A stretch of 64,000 bases of DNA, from the NCBI RefSeq assembly GCF_009017415.1, contig NC_092409.1, positions 4,650,001 to 4,714,000 of the forward strand, read 5' to 3'. The notes beneath the pieces were generated by a model. It was given only the letters and a program-made list of their open reading frames with translations, was not told the DNA's origin and did no database searches. The DNA is from Aspergillus flavus (taxonomy: Eukaryota; Ascomycota; Eurotiomycetes; Eurotiales; Aspergillaceae). Of the stretch, positions 33,756-43,733 are shown in pieces. Both the position numbers and the translations under genes were made by a program. Each line of letters begins with the position of its first letter. The first letter of the stretch is position 1.

Positions 33756-35129
33756 ATGGGTAGCTCGAATCTCATTCCTAAGCCATGGGTACCACGCGAT
33801 CGACCCCCGGACATTACCCTCATCAACATCAACGTAATCGATGTGGAGGCTGGCCATGTTATCCCCAATTGTAGTGTTCATGTGCAAAATGGAGTTATCG
33901 CACGCATTATGCCAGCGTCATCTCTATCTAGAAGCTCAGAGGCGCCGTTTCCTACCGGACCAAGGACAAAAACCAAATTCATCAACATGCGAAACCAATA
34001 TCTGTGTCCTGGATTAATTGACTGCCATGTCCACCTCACAGCCACCCCCGGAGATACCTCCCTCAAGGACATGTTCGCCGCCAGCCCGAATACAATTGCA
34101 TACCGCACTACCTATGTCGCCCGGAACATGCTCCTCCGAGGCTTCACCACTGCGCGTGATACAGGCGGCGCTGATGCGGCATTACGCGATGCTATCGCAG
34201 AGGGACTGCTATCTGGACCGCGCCTCTTCATCGCGGGCAAGGCCCTCTCTCAAACCGGGGGTCATGGGGACTTACGAGCCCCGTATCAGGGTGACGAGCA
34301 TAAATGTTGTGGTGGACACTCACCCGCGCTGGCTCGGATCTGTAACGGCGTCCCAGCGTGCTTAGAGGCCGTTCGAGATGAGCTCCGGCAAGGGGCAAAC
34401 TTCATCAAGATAATGTGTGGAGGGGGAGTCGCAACGCCCACCGATGCGCTAGATATGCTTCAGTTCACGGCCGAAGAAATCCAGGCCATCACAACCACCG
34501 CCGCATACTCCAAAACTTACGTTACCGCTCATGCCTATAACGCGGAGGCAATCCGCCACGCGGTCGATAATGGAGTGCGTGGTATTGAACATGGCAATTT
34601 CATTGACCCCGAGACTGCCAGATACTGCAAAGAGAAAGGGGTGGTCTTCACCCCGACCCTGATCACCTATCAAGGAATGACGGAACCCCCATTCGATAAC
34701 TTTCTTGACGAGTTTAGTCAAGCGAAGAACCTCGAGGTTCTGGCCAGTGGCCTTCAGGCTCTGGAAATTCTACGCGATGCTGGCATAACAATGTGCTACG
34801 GATCTGATCTTCTTGCAGGCCTCCACACGTTACAAAACCGTGAATTCAGTATTCGATCAGCCGTTCTCAGTCCGCTGGAGATCCTCCAGTCGGCGACTAT
34901 CAACGCTGCCACATTGGTTGGTATGGAGGGCAAATTGGGCTGTATAAAGGAGGGGGCGATTGCGGATTTCCTGATTCTCAATGCCAACCCGCTGGAAGAC
35001 ATTACAATTTTGGATCATGTGGACAAGTCATTAATGGCGATTGCCAAAGAGGGGCGGATTGTTAGTAGCAAGATAGCGGATTTATCAGTGGACCCTCTTT
35101 ATGATCCGTATAGGATTCGGTCCAATTGA
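33756..35129 (+). CDS. Metal-dependent amidohydrolase (imidazolonepropionase/ochratoxinase-like)
   Basis: An intron-free frame of 457 residues. The amidohydrolase superfamily metal site is complete: H91 and H93 in LIDCHVHLTA, K218 in NFIKIMCGGGVATP (the carbamylated bridging lysine), H259 in VTAHAYN, H279 in GIEHGNF and D351 in YGSDLLAG. The C-terminal LGCIKEGAIADFLILNANPL strand is also typical. The KIMCGGG type of active-site loop is shared with fungal enzymes that hydrolyse N-acyl amino acids or X-Pro peptides, including ochratoxinases. There is no signal peptide, so it is probably cytosolic. Pairing with an aminotransferase suggests an amide is cut to free an amino acid that is then transaminated; the substrate is unknown. 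Confidence 0.88.
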   Translation: MGSSNLIPKPWVPRDRPPDITLININVIDVEAGHVIPNCSVHVQNGVIARIMPASSLSRSSEAPFPTGPRTKTKFINMRNQYLCPGLIDCHVHLTATPGDTSLKDMFAASPNTIAYRTTYVARNMLLRGFTTARDTGGADAALRDAIAEGLLSGPRLFIAGKALSQTGGHGDLRAPYQGDEHKCCGGHSPALARICNGVPACLEAVRDELRQGANFIKIMCGGGVATPTDALDMLQFTAEEIQAITTTAAYSKTYVTAHAYNAEAIRHAVDNGVRGIEHGNFIDPETARYCKEKGVVFTPTLITYQGMTEPPFDNFLDEFSQAKNLEVLASGLQALEILRDAGITMCYGSDLLAGLHTLQNREFSIRSAVLSPLEILQSATINAATLVGMEGKLGCIKEGAIADFLILNANPLEDITILDHVDKSLMAIAKEGRIVSSKIADLSVDPLYDPYRIRSN

Positions 35130-35781
35130 TGAGTCTGGGCCGTGAAGACCGACAACAACTAATACTCTGCATTTGACCGGTCAGAACCGTTTCCAGAGAC
35201 TTATGCAGAGGGTCCTTATCCTGCAGGTTGTATTTGTCAGGGTTTGCTGGCTCAGGAATTTTATGCTAAAATAGACTCGACACCACACGACGTGAATGTT
35301 ACCACTCCAAGCTATAAGCCTGCTATTGATTATAGAATGCTTTAATATTCAAATATCCGTCAACGTGATAGCCCTCAGCGTCTCCAGTAAAGGACTTCTT
35401 TCCTCAATAATTCCAGAAGCGGGGTCCCAAGCAGCACGCAGAGCAAGAGTTGGACTAAAGCTGCCATGCACGTATGCGCTGGACATGCATAAGCGCACTT
35501 ACTAGCTTCTAAAGTGAACAAGACCGCCAGATGCCCCGCCAGATACCCCACCAGCGAATACTATACGCGTATATCGAAGTTATCCCAAGTCGAAGACCCC
35601 GTGGTTGCAGATCTCCTCATCGCTTTTAAGCTTCTAGCCACTTTAGACTCGACAAGACGGTGTAGAAAACCTACTTAAAGATCCATTTCCCCCTTTAGTT
35701 CCTGTCCAGAAATCCAAACACCGTTCTACATAAACCCAAAAGAAAACACAAGTACCACAATTCCAATAGAGAATCTCCAAG
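35130..35781. other. Intergenic between the amidohydrolase and the DUF1918-like gene
   Basis: No frame here looks coding and no repeat was recognised. Confidence 0.4.
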
Positions 35782-36092
35782 ATGAAAGCTTCCATTGGAG
35801 ACAGGATCAGGTTTAAAGACTCCCGTATGTATCCCTCATTCCCATCAACAGGTACATGGACACTAATTCCCACCAGGCGTAGTCGGTAAAGAGCAAGTAG
35901 CCGAGATTATCGATGTTCTAGGGCCTGATGGAGCTCCCCCATACCGAGTAAGTCGACATTTATATCGAATGATTATTCTCTGGGGGAATATCTGACCTGG
36001 GGTGCTTTGGATAGGTTCGCTTTTCGGATGGTCATGAGACGCTGGTTTTTCCGGCTCCTGAATCTGAAGTGATTCCTAAAGGGAGTGATTAG
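35782..36092 (+). CDS. DUF1918-like small protein (63 residues, three exons)
   Basis: Exons are 35782..35824, 35877..35947 and 36015..36092, with introns of 52 and 67 nt (GTATGT to CCAG, GTAAGT to ATAG). The product begins MKASIGDRIRF and continues VVGKEQVAEIIDVLGPDGAP, PYRVRFSDGHETLVFPAPES. This matches the DUF1918 pattern best known from actinobacteria: a GD-R start, a GPDGAPPY turn and a W/FSDGHE-LVFP end. It is a small SH3-like beta-barrel domain of unknown function that fills the whole protein. The gene is too short to be noticed as one open frame, and its two introns show it is a genuine fungal gene. Origin by ancient transfer from bacteria is possible but not shown. Confidence 0.82.
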
Positions 36093-37148
36093 GGTTATAT
36101 GACTTATTGTATGGGTGATATGTGGTCGTGTTCTCAGATTGGGATTGAAATATTTGTTCTCTTGAGGGTAAAGCTGGATGTTGGCTTGAGAGGATGTCTT
36201 GGGGAGTTAGGGCATGGGTATAGCTCGTGACAATGCTTTGATTCATTGGTCTTTTGGCAATGACTTGTAGTAGAACTGTCTGGGTACTATATCTGGTTAC
36301 TGTGCATCGATTGTGTCTCGGTCTGTATTTCCTAATATGATATAACTTGGTTTATTAACATGTGGACAGACAGTCAATATCCAAGATTCACTAAGGGGAC
36401 TGTGATTTCAGGTATATGTCTTTGATGATATCAATTTGCAGTCTATTATTACATTTTTCCCATTTGTTAACAGTAGTAAAAGAGAAAATGGACCTTACGT
36501 ATTCTTGAACCTCTATAGAGTACAGTAACCAATTCTAACACCTAGACAAGTTAAGCCACTCACAAATAAATCTGTCCAAGAGCAGTATAGAGCAATGACC
36601 TGATGTAATCTCCAGCCACCTATCTCATAAACAAGACAAACGCCCTAGGATGCAAAAAGTTCAATTTAAAAACAGACTACCTAGTCCGGTTTGCAATGTC
36701 CATGCGCTACCAGACCACTCAGGTGTTAGTTATTCTGAACCTAACCACTAGGCACAATGAGAGAGGGAAACCAGAGTGTAGGGCTACACAGTTATCACGT
36801 TATAGCTCTCGTAATGATATGGTCTTGCTCCTGAGTGCTTGATGTCTGGTATGCATGCTCGCCTCCGTAGCATTGGAAATATTACCCCACCATGGCTATC
36901 CAGTGGGCGAGGAAATGAGACGACATATCCTTGCAGCATTAGTGTCTGACTACTTACCCCTCCAATTGTCGAGCTGGAGAAGCGAGTGGCTGGCGTCTTC
37001 TGTAAGCAAGACACTCGTTCTCATACCACGCTATCATTCCCCACTCTAAGCGGCTATTTTAAATCAACCATTTTACTTTTCGACCAGACGCGCCGGATCC
37101 TGAGTGTCCCCTCAACTCGTAACTCGTCCTTAAAAAAACCCCATCAAA
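36093..37148. other. Intergenic: upstream of the NLR gene
   Basis: This is 1.06 kb of AT-rich sequence. Two overlapping frames of 64-76 codons near 36784-37049 lack protein-like features. Nothing else is seen. Confidence 0.4.
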
Positions 37149-40100
37149 ATGCGCCCGAAAGACCGCAGCGGATTTAGCATCGCCATTATCTGCGCACTTA
37201 CCGTAGAGGCGGATGCCGTGATATTGTTGTTCGATGAAGTCTATGACAGATACGGTGACGAGTACGGCAGACATCCCGGGGACAGCAACAGCTATACAGT
37301 GGGAACAATAGGCAAGCACAATGTTGTCCTATGCTATATGCCCGAAATGGGGAAAGCAAGTGCAGCAGGTGTGGCTACAAAAATGAAGTTTAGCTACCCT
37401 GGAGTCAGTCTCGCCTTGGTGGTTGGGGTCTGTGGGGGAGTTCCCCTACTGCCATTCAGCAATACCCCGATTTTTCTAGGCGATGTCATTATTAGCAATG
37501 CGGTTGTCCGATATGATTATGGTAGGCAGTACCCAGATGGGTTTAAGCGAAAGAAAGGCATCCCAGAAAACCTAGGAAGGCAAAATCAAGAGATCCGGAC
37601 CCTGTTTCACCGATTGCAAACCAGCATGGCACGCAGCGACTTGCAGAATGACATTGCCCAGTATCTTGAGGTACTGCGACGATCAGAACCACGCTGGCAA
37701 TATCCAGGCAAGGCATGCGATGTTCTCTTTGATGCTTCATATCACCACAAGCACCATCAACAGGCTACTTCTCTGAAATGCTTATGTTTCAATAGTGAAT
37801 CCCCTGGTCAGATATGCCAGGAGGCTCAGGAGAGTAGTTGTGATAGCCTAGAGTGTGACGAAAACCGTATTATCCGTCGTCGCCCGTCTGATGCAGCCGG
37901 GGCGTCAATCCACTTTGGAAAAATTGCCTCTAGTGACACGGTCATGAAGTCTGGAGAGCATCGTGACAAGCTGGCAAAGGATGAGGATGTTGCTGGCTTT
38001 GACATGGAAGGAGCAGGAGTATGGGATGAACTTCCTTGCATCATCATCAAGGGCGTATGTGACTATGCAGATAGCCACAAGGATAAGAAGTGGCAAGCCT
38101 ATGCCGCAGCAACTGGCGCGTCAAGCGCAAAAGCTTTCTTGCGGTATTGGAATCCTGCCTCGAGTGAAGGTCAGCCAACTATACTTGATATAGGCTTTGA
38201 ATATCCTGCTAAGTATAGCAAAGTATAGGTGCAAAGCCAAATAATTCTCACTGGATGGTCCCTTTTGACAGGAACCTACAATTTGTTGGGCGTCAGAAGG
38301 AGATTGCGGATCTAGAAGATATGATCATTGAAAGGCAGGGCCCAGGCAAGATTGCTATTAGCGGATTGGGAGGGGTTGGAAAGACCCATGTTGCATTGGA
38401 GCTAGCTTATCGTGTTCGAGAAAGAGATGCTGAGTGCTCGGTTTTCTGGATCCCATGCACTGGCCCTGAAATCATTGAGCAGACTTACATGAACATCGCT
38501 CAGATGCTTGGCATGCAAGATGTTAAGCCGGCAGAAGTAAAAGAGCAAGTCAAGGAATATCTTAGTCATAAGAGCGATCTCAAATGGCTTCTTATCTTTG
38601 ACAACGCAGATGATATGGATATGTGGACCCAAGGGAGCAAGAGTGCCCCAGCACTTAAGGACCTTATGCCTCGAACTGAGCAAGGTCGAATCATCTTCAC
38701 TACTCGCAATAGGAAGCTGGCTGTCAAGCTGGCCCCCTATGAAATTTCGGTACTCAAGGTAGATGAAGAGACTGGTATAAAGATGCTCCAAATGGCATTG
38801 CCTGGAGAAGACTTGTCCGACAACCGCGAAATCGCCGTTGCCCTCTTGATTCAGCTGACCTTCCTGCCCTTAGCAATTATGCAAGCGGTGGCATTCATTA
38901 AGGAGAACAGCATCGGCCTCGAGGACTATCTAGCTCTGCTACAGGAGCAGGAACAAGAGGTGGTGGAGCTCCTAAGTGAAGACTTTGAGACAGAAGGGCG
39001 TTATCAGGATGTCCCAAACCCGGTAGCAACTACCTGGTGGGTCTCATTCCAACAAATCCAGCAGATTGATCAACTGGCTGCTGAGTATCTGTCATTCATG
39101 GCTTGCGTCAATCCACGAAATATACCACAGTCCCTTCTGCCACCAGCAAAGTCCAAGATAAAGATGGTCAAAGCTCTAGGGCTTCTCAGTGCCTATTCGT
39201 TCATTTCCGACCAAGCTAAGGATAGCCCTCTTAACCTTCATCGGCTTGTACATCTAGCGACTCGCAACTGGATGAGGGGAAACCAGCAATTCACACTGTT
39301 TATACGTAAAACAGCAGAAAGGCTAACCGAAGCTTTTCCCAACAATGATCACACTAAGCGGAATCTGTGGCGGTCATATTTACCCCATGCGTTATCCTTG
39401 TTGGAGGAGGACGAGTTTAAAGGTCAACGAGAACAATATATTGACCTGCTCGAAAATATCGGAGACTGTCTGGTTAGTGATGGGAGATACAATGAGGCAG
39501 AAGCGCTGTTTTGTGACGCCAGGGACATACGGCAGAAGCGAAATGGGGAAGCACACATTTCAACTCTGGCCAGTATGAGCAAACTAGTATCAGTTTACAT
39601 TGGCCAGGGTCGATTCACGAAAGCGGAAGCGCTCAGTGTTCAAGTGTTAAAGACCAGGAATCAGATACTAGGTCCAGAAGACCCTGCTACTCTGACGACT
39701 ATGGGCAATCTATCAAGAGTCTACTATGAGAAAGGACACTACAAACAAGCCGAAACGCTCAGACTGCAGGTCCTGCAAACTATGAGAAAGGTACTAGGTC
39801 CAGAGCACCCTGATACTTTGACTAGTATGACACATCTGGGAAATATCTTCCACGGTCAAGGCAAGCTAGAACAGGCGGAGGAGCTCAGTCTACAGGTCTT
39901 AGAGCACAAGAAGAAAGTACTGGGCCCTGAGCATCCGGCAACCTTGTCCAGTGTACACAATCTGGCATCTGTGTACCGATCCCAGGGTCGATACAAGCGG
40001 GCCGAAGAGCTTCATGTACAGGCAATAGAGAAAAAAAAGAACATGTTAGGTCCTGAGCATCCATCCACGCTGGCCAGTATACTGAACCTGGCCTCAGTGT

Positions 40101-40777
40101 ATCGAAGTCAGGGTCGATTAGGACAAACAGAAGAGCTGGAGAAACAAGTAGTAGAGACTCGGAAGCAAGCGTTGGGCATAGAGCATCCTCATACTTTGCT
40201 CAGTATGGCCAACCTAGCATTGACATATGGGAAGCGAGCAAAGTGGCAGCAAGCAGAAGAGCTTGGAATCCATGTTCTCGCAGCCAGAAAGCGAGTGCTA
40301 GGATCGGAGCATCCCGATACTCTGACAAGTACACATAACCTGGCATTGACGTATTACAGTCAAGCAAAGTGGCAACAGGCAGAAGAGTTGAGGACGCAGG
40401 TACTAGAGAGCCAGAAGAAGATACTAGGGCTAGAGGATCGCATGACCATGACCAGTATGATGAATCTTGCTTACATCTGGTACTGCACCGGTAAAAAAAA
40501 TGATTCTATCAACTTGATGACTGAGTGTGTCCGCCTCCGTGAGAAATGTCTGGGTCCCAAAGATTGGGACACATTGGACGCGAAGGAGGTGCTCGGAGAA
40601 TGGAAAAGAGAAGGAGAAGAAGAAGAAGAAGGCTGGTATCAAGCTTCCGGCGAATCTCCACAAACGTCAAAACAAGTAGAAAATGATTCATCAGATGTGG
40701 ACCCAACTGTGCTGTTGCCGGCCGGCTCCCTTAGCTGTCGAAACAATAGACGAGCTGATGCCAAATCCGAGGGGTAG
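37149..40777 (+). CDS. NLR-type immune receptor: nucleoside phosphorylase - NB-ARC - TPR
   Basis: Two adjacent frames (37149-38228 and one open from 38219 to 40777) join by a 65-nt intron, 38164..38228 (donor GTGAAG, branch TGCTAAG, acceptor TATAG), giving 1187 residues in exons 37149..38163 and 38229..40777. Residues 1-338 are a PNP/UDP-phosphorylase domain (FSIAIICALTVEADAV, VVGVCGGVP, and the C-terminal FDMEGAGVWDELPCIIIKG). The NB-ARC has its P-loop at 384-391 (GLGGVGKT), Walker B (LKWLLIFDNADD), GRIIFTTRNRKLA, a GLPL-like FLPLAIMQAVAF and an MHD-like LHRLVHLA. Eight or more 42-residue TPRs with the LGPEHPDTLTS consensus follow. Such proteins act in fungal self/non-self recognition and programmed cell death. 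All nucleotide-binding motifs are intact. Confidence 0.9.
39520..40590 (+). repeat. 126-bp tandem repeats encoding TPR units of the NLR
   Basis: The 42-codon unit recurs about nine times, each marked by variants of LG.EHP.TL.S (for example GPEDPATLTT, GPEHPDTLTS, GPEHPATLSS, GPEHPSTLAS, GIEHPHTLLS, GSEHPDTLTS). Neighbouring units share segments such as NLASVYRSQGR and KWQQAEEL. Units of this kind expand, contract and diversify in fungal NLRs, where they form the ligand-sensing end. Confidence 0.8.
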
Positions 40778-41034
40778 AAAGAACCGAAGAGAAATGAACT
40801 TAGTGATGAATAGAGATATGCCCCGCAGCTGATAGAGTTTGTTACAATGTAGTGGCCATGGCCTCCATGGTTGTTGTATCGGATTCGAATTAATCCATCG
40901 GGTAAACCTTCTACCGCACGTGATGTCCCATCCACTCAAAACCCATGCGATTCTAATCACAATGAGCAGTTCACCATTTTGCGTTACGCTACTGCACACC
41001 AAACAACTAAACTTACCTAAAGAATCACTGTGAG

Positions 41035-42031
41035 ATGGCTCCCCCAACCAAAGCTGGAAAAGCGTCCCGCATCACAATCGCTTGCAACGCCTGTCGTTTC
41101 CGGAAGCAAAAGGTACGACACACATTGGTTCGAACTTCACTATAGGCCATAGAGCTAATGTATCATGTAGTGTAGCGGTAAAAAGTAAGGCTCAATTCTT
41201 AGCCACAACCATGTGTACCGCGTTGGAGCTGATTCTTGTCCAGGCCGGTGTGTACGCAATGCCTCCAGCACAATCGAGTATGCGACTGGCCCGAACAGCT
41301 TAAACGGTTTGTCTGAGGCTCAATCCTAGTGTTCAGGTGCAGAGGACTCACGTTCCTTCAGTGGCCCCGCGAAGGGATACATAGAGTCCTTAGAGCACCG
41401 TCTACATGAAACAGAAACCGTGCTGCTGAAAGTGCTCTCTCGGATCTCGGACGCTCAACTGTCCGCCAGTATAAACCCTGACAAGCAGCATAGAACCAGG
41501 AGCAGTATTGGAGACTTGTTGTATTCCCCATACCCCCGACTGGGGAAAAGAGGGGCAGACTATTGGAAAAGATTCCCTCTGGATACTGCCCATAATGTTC
41601 GGCAATGGCAGGATGATTGTCTAAGTCACCAAGACTTGCGCCCATCGACCCCTGGCTCTTCTGATCGCAATACCACTCTTCTGTCACCAGGGACTGGGGT
41701 TACTGAGGAAACAATTCTTGGGCCTCATGGGCAACGCGAACCGTCCGATTACCAATCTTCGGACATATCTTGCACAGATATGCCTACTGATCGTCGTGAA
41801 GAAAAAAACGGTTCATTATCTCCGGCGTCCGCCAGTCCGTCGACTCACAACGCCGCTGCGGGATCTGGAGCACCGCGCCTAGAGAAGTCCATTCGATCAT
41901 TCCAAAAGGATACAGGGCGTCAGGCGATGGGTTCCGTGGCCCAGACCCAACTAGAGATTGCGATACCACAGGAACCAAATATTTGGAGCGGAGCTCCCTC
42001 AATACACTTTCAACGACAGTTTCTTTGGTAG
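41035..42031 (+). CDS. Zn2Cys6 transcription factor (274 residues, no middle homology domain)
   Basis: Exons are 41035..41112, 41171..41184 (14 nt), 41244..41306 and 41362..42031. Three introns interrupt or flank the zinc cluster, which reads ACNACRFRKQKC then SGKKPVCTQC then LQHNRVC, a perfect C-x2-C-x6-C-x6-C-x2-C-x6-C. It is followed by a short linker (DWPEQLKRGPAKG) and a dimerisation coiled coil (YIESLEHRLHETETVLLKVL). The rest is low-complexity, Ser/Pro/Asp-rich, and ends WSGAPSIHFQRQFLW. There is no Fungal_trans domain. The gene starts 257 bp after the NLR stop on the same strand and could regulate its neighbours. The targets are unknown. Confidence 0.85.
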
Positions 42032-42240
42032 TCAAGAGCTTGAAGGCACAATCTTGGAAGTTAAGGCGACAGCATAATGCTATGGCTGATATATTGGGTG
42101 GCTATCAAGGATTCCAAATTCAGTTCCAAATTTATTTGACCGATTCCAAAGAAAGGATGCGATAGTAGTAAACACCGTTTCAACAACAATAGCTCCCACA
42201 TCGAATGACACTATCAATTGGGCATACATTATTGTGTGGA

Positions 42241-43167
42241 CTATGATTTCCCCGACGCCACATGGACCTCAACGCTACCAGTTCCGGTGTTTTGCGTCTT
42301 GATATACACTAGATCCAGGACACCATCATGATTAAAGTCACTCAGTTCCCAGAACCCATTACTCTCTGGATAGAAGGTGGTGCCGACTTCCTGGACGCGA
42401 GTATTGTAAGTGGACGAGCCAGACGCAATATGCACCTCGACTTTTCCAGTTCCCGTATTCCGAGTTTTGATGTAAGCAAGGTCCAATTTTCCATCCCTGT
42501 CGAAGTCGACCATCTGCCAGACGCCGTTATCTTCTGGGTAGAATGTCGTCCCGACCTCCTGGATTCGCCTCTGGTAGTTTGACGCTCCAGAAGCCACGTG
42601 CACTTCGACCTTCCCTGTGCCCGTATTACGGGTTTTGATATAAACCAGATCGAGTTTGCCATCGTGATCGAAGTCTGCCATCTGCCAAACTCCATTATCC
42701 TCCGGGTAAAAAGTGGTTCCCGTTTCCAAGATACGTGTCTGATAGTTGGATGATGCGGACGCAATGTGTACCTCCACCCTACCGGTTCCGGTATTCCTAG
42801 TTTTGATGTAAACAAGATCAGGTCTGCCGTCACCGTCTGCATCAATTAATTGCCAAGTTCCGTTATCCTCAGAGACAAATGTTGTTCCGACTTCAAGGCT
42901 GCGAGTCCTGAATCCCGATGAACCCGAGGCGATGTGAACTTCTACCCTCCCAGTTCCGGTGTTGGTAGTTTTGATGTAGGTCAGGTCTTCGGTGGGAATG
43001 CTGGGGATCATTTGCCATGGGCCATATGGATCCGGAGCACCGAAAGTACTGCCGGTCTCAAGAATACGATTCTGATAAGGAGCCGCATGAACTGGGTTCG
43101 CGAGAATAACAAAAGGTAAAAGAATGTAGAGGGAAGAAAGGAAGTTGTGCAGATTGAAGGCCTCCAT
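42241..43167 (-). CDS. Secreted FG-GAP/VCBS-type repeat protein
   Basis: One exon of 308 residues. A signal peptide covers about residues 1-29 (LSSLYILLPFVILANPVHA). The remainder is five near-identical 56-residue repeats, each with YIKTRNTGTG.VEVH.ASG, a GTTFYPEDNG.W segment and a Dx[DN]xDG calcium loop (DADGDGRPD, DFDHDGKLD, DFDRDGKLD, DFNHDGVLD). Such blades build a beta-propeller that binds sugars or cell-surface ligands. There is no catalytic domain and no membrane anchor, so the protein may be a free lectin-like binder. It converges on the Zn2Cys6 gene 209 bp away. The specific ligand is unknown. Confidence 0.85.
   Translation of the reverse strand: MEAFNLHNFLSSLYILLPFVILANPVHAAPYQNRILETGSTFGAPDPYGPWQMIPSIPTEDLTYIKTTNTGTGRVEVHIASGSSGFRTRSLEVGTTFVSEDNGTWQLIDADGDGRPDLVYIKTRNTGTGRVEVHIASASSNYQTRILETGTTFYPEDNGVWQMADFDHDGKLDLVYIKTRNTGTGKVEVHVASGASNYQRRIQEVGTTFYPEDNGVWQMVDFDRDGKLDLAYIKTRNTGTGKVEVHIASGSSTYNTRVQEVGTTFYPESNGFWELSDFNHDGVLDLVYIKTQNTGTGSVEVHVASGKS
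42260..43080 (-). repeat. 168-bp tandem repeats in the FG-GAP gene
   Basis: The 56-codon unit is repeated about five times. The central copies are almost identical in protein, and the first copy has lost its calcium loop (IPSIPTEDLTYIK). Confidence 0.8.
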
Positions 43168-43733
43168 TTTGTCACGTTATCTGCAATGCTGAGTGTTGTG
43201 GTTCTCAGTCCAAAGTCATGTTCATCTTTTTATACCCCGTTCTTGGTACTTTGTCACATCGTATGATAGACCAAATTCCTTGAGTCTAGATCAATGCTCC
43301 TTGATGAAACGCCACCGGATGTCTAGATATTGCTCTACAGCTCGTATCTGCATGCATGTCTCTTCACAGTACAGGAACTGGTTCATCGCTAGCGCGAAAA
43401 ATAAGTAAGCATGACAATAAGCATAATGCGTTTCCGACATGTGATTAGATGATGCAACGATAATTGTAATTTGTCAAACTGTCGGAGGCGAATCGCTTCA
43501 TATTACCTGTCGCTCTTCGGGCTCGAATGCTTACCCCAACGTCGTATTGCAGGTGTCCTTTATGGGCGCAGGGATAATAACTTGTTTGGGTAGATTAAAC
43601 CGTTCCCTTGACCAGTTATCGGAACGTGTCATGCGGTCGTAAGTTGTTCCGCTGGTTATATATATATTTTTACTGACATTGAGAGCATCGAACGAGAGAT
43701 ATAACAGGGAAAATTATACCTAATATGGAGGTT
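43168..43733. other. Intergenic: promoter of the FG-GAP gene and Rrn7 3' side
   Basis: This is 0.57 kb with no coding frame. A short TA repeat occurs near 43658-43668. Nothing else is seen. Confidence 0.4.

Noticed and set aside
38216..38255. NLR as two genes or a frameshifted pseudogene
   Set aside because: A well-formed 65-nt intron joins the frames, the exon lengths sum to a multiple of three, and all motifs are intact.
41307..41336. A 30-nt intron in the Zn2Cys6 gene
   Set aside because: It is too short for a fungal intron. Extending to the TTCAG at 41361 gives 55 nt and restores the expected LKRGPAKGYIESLEHR sequence.
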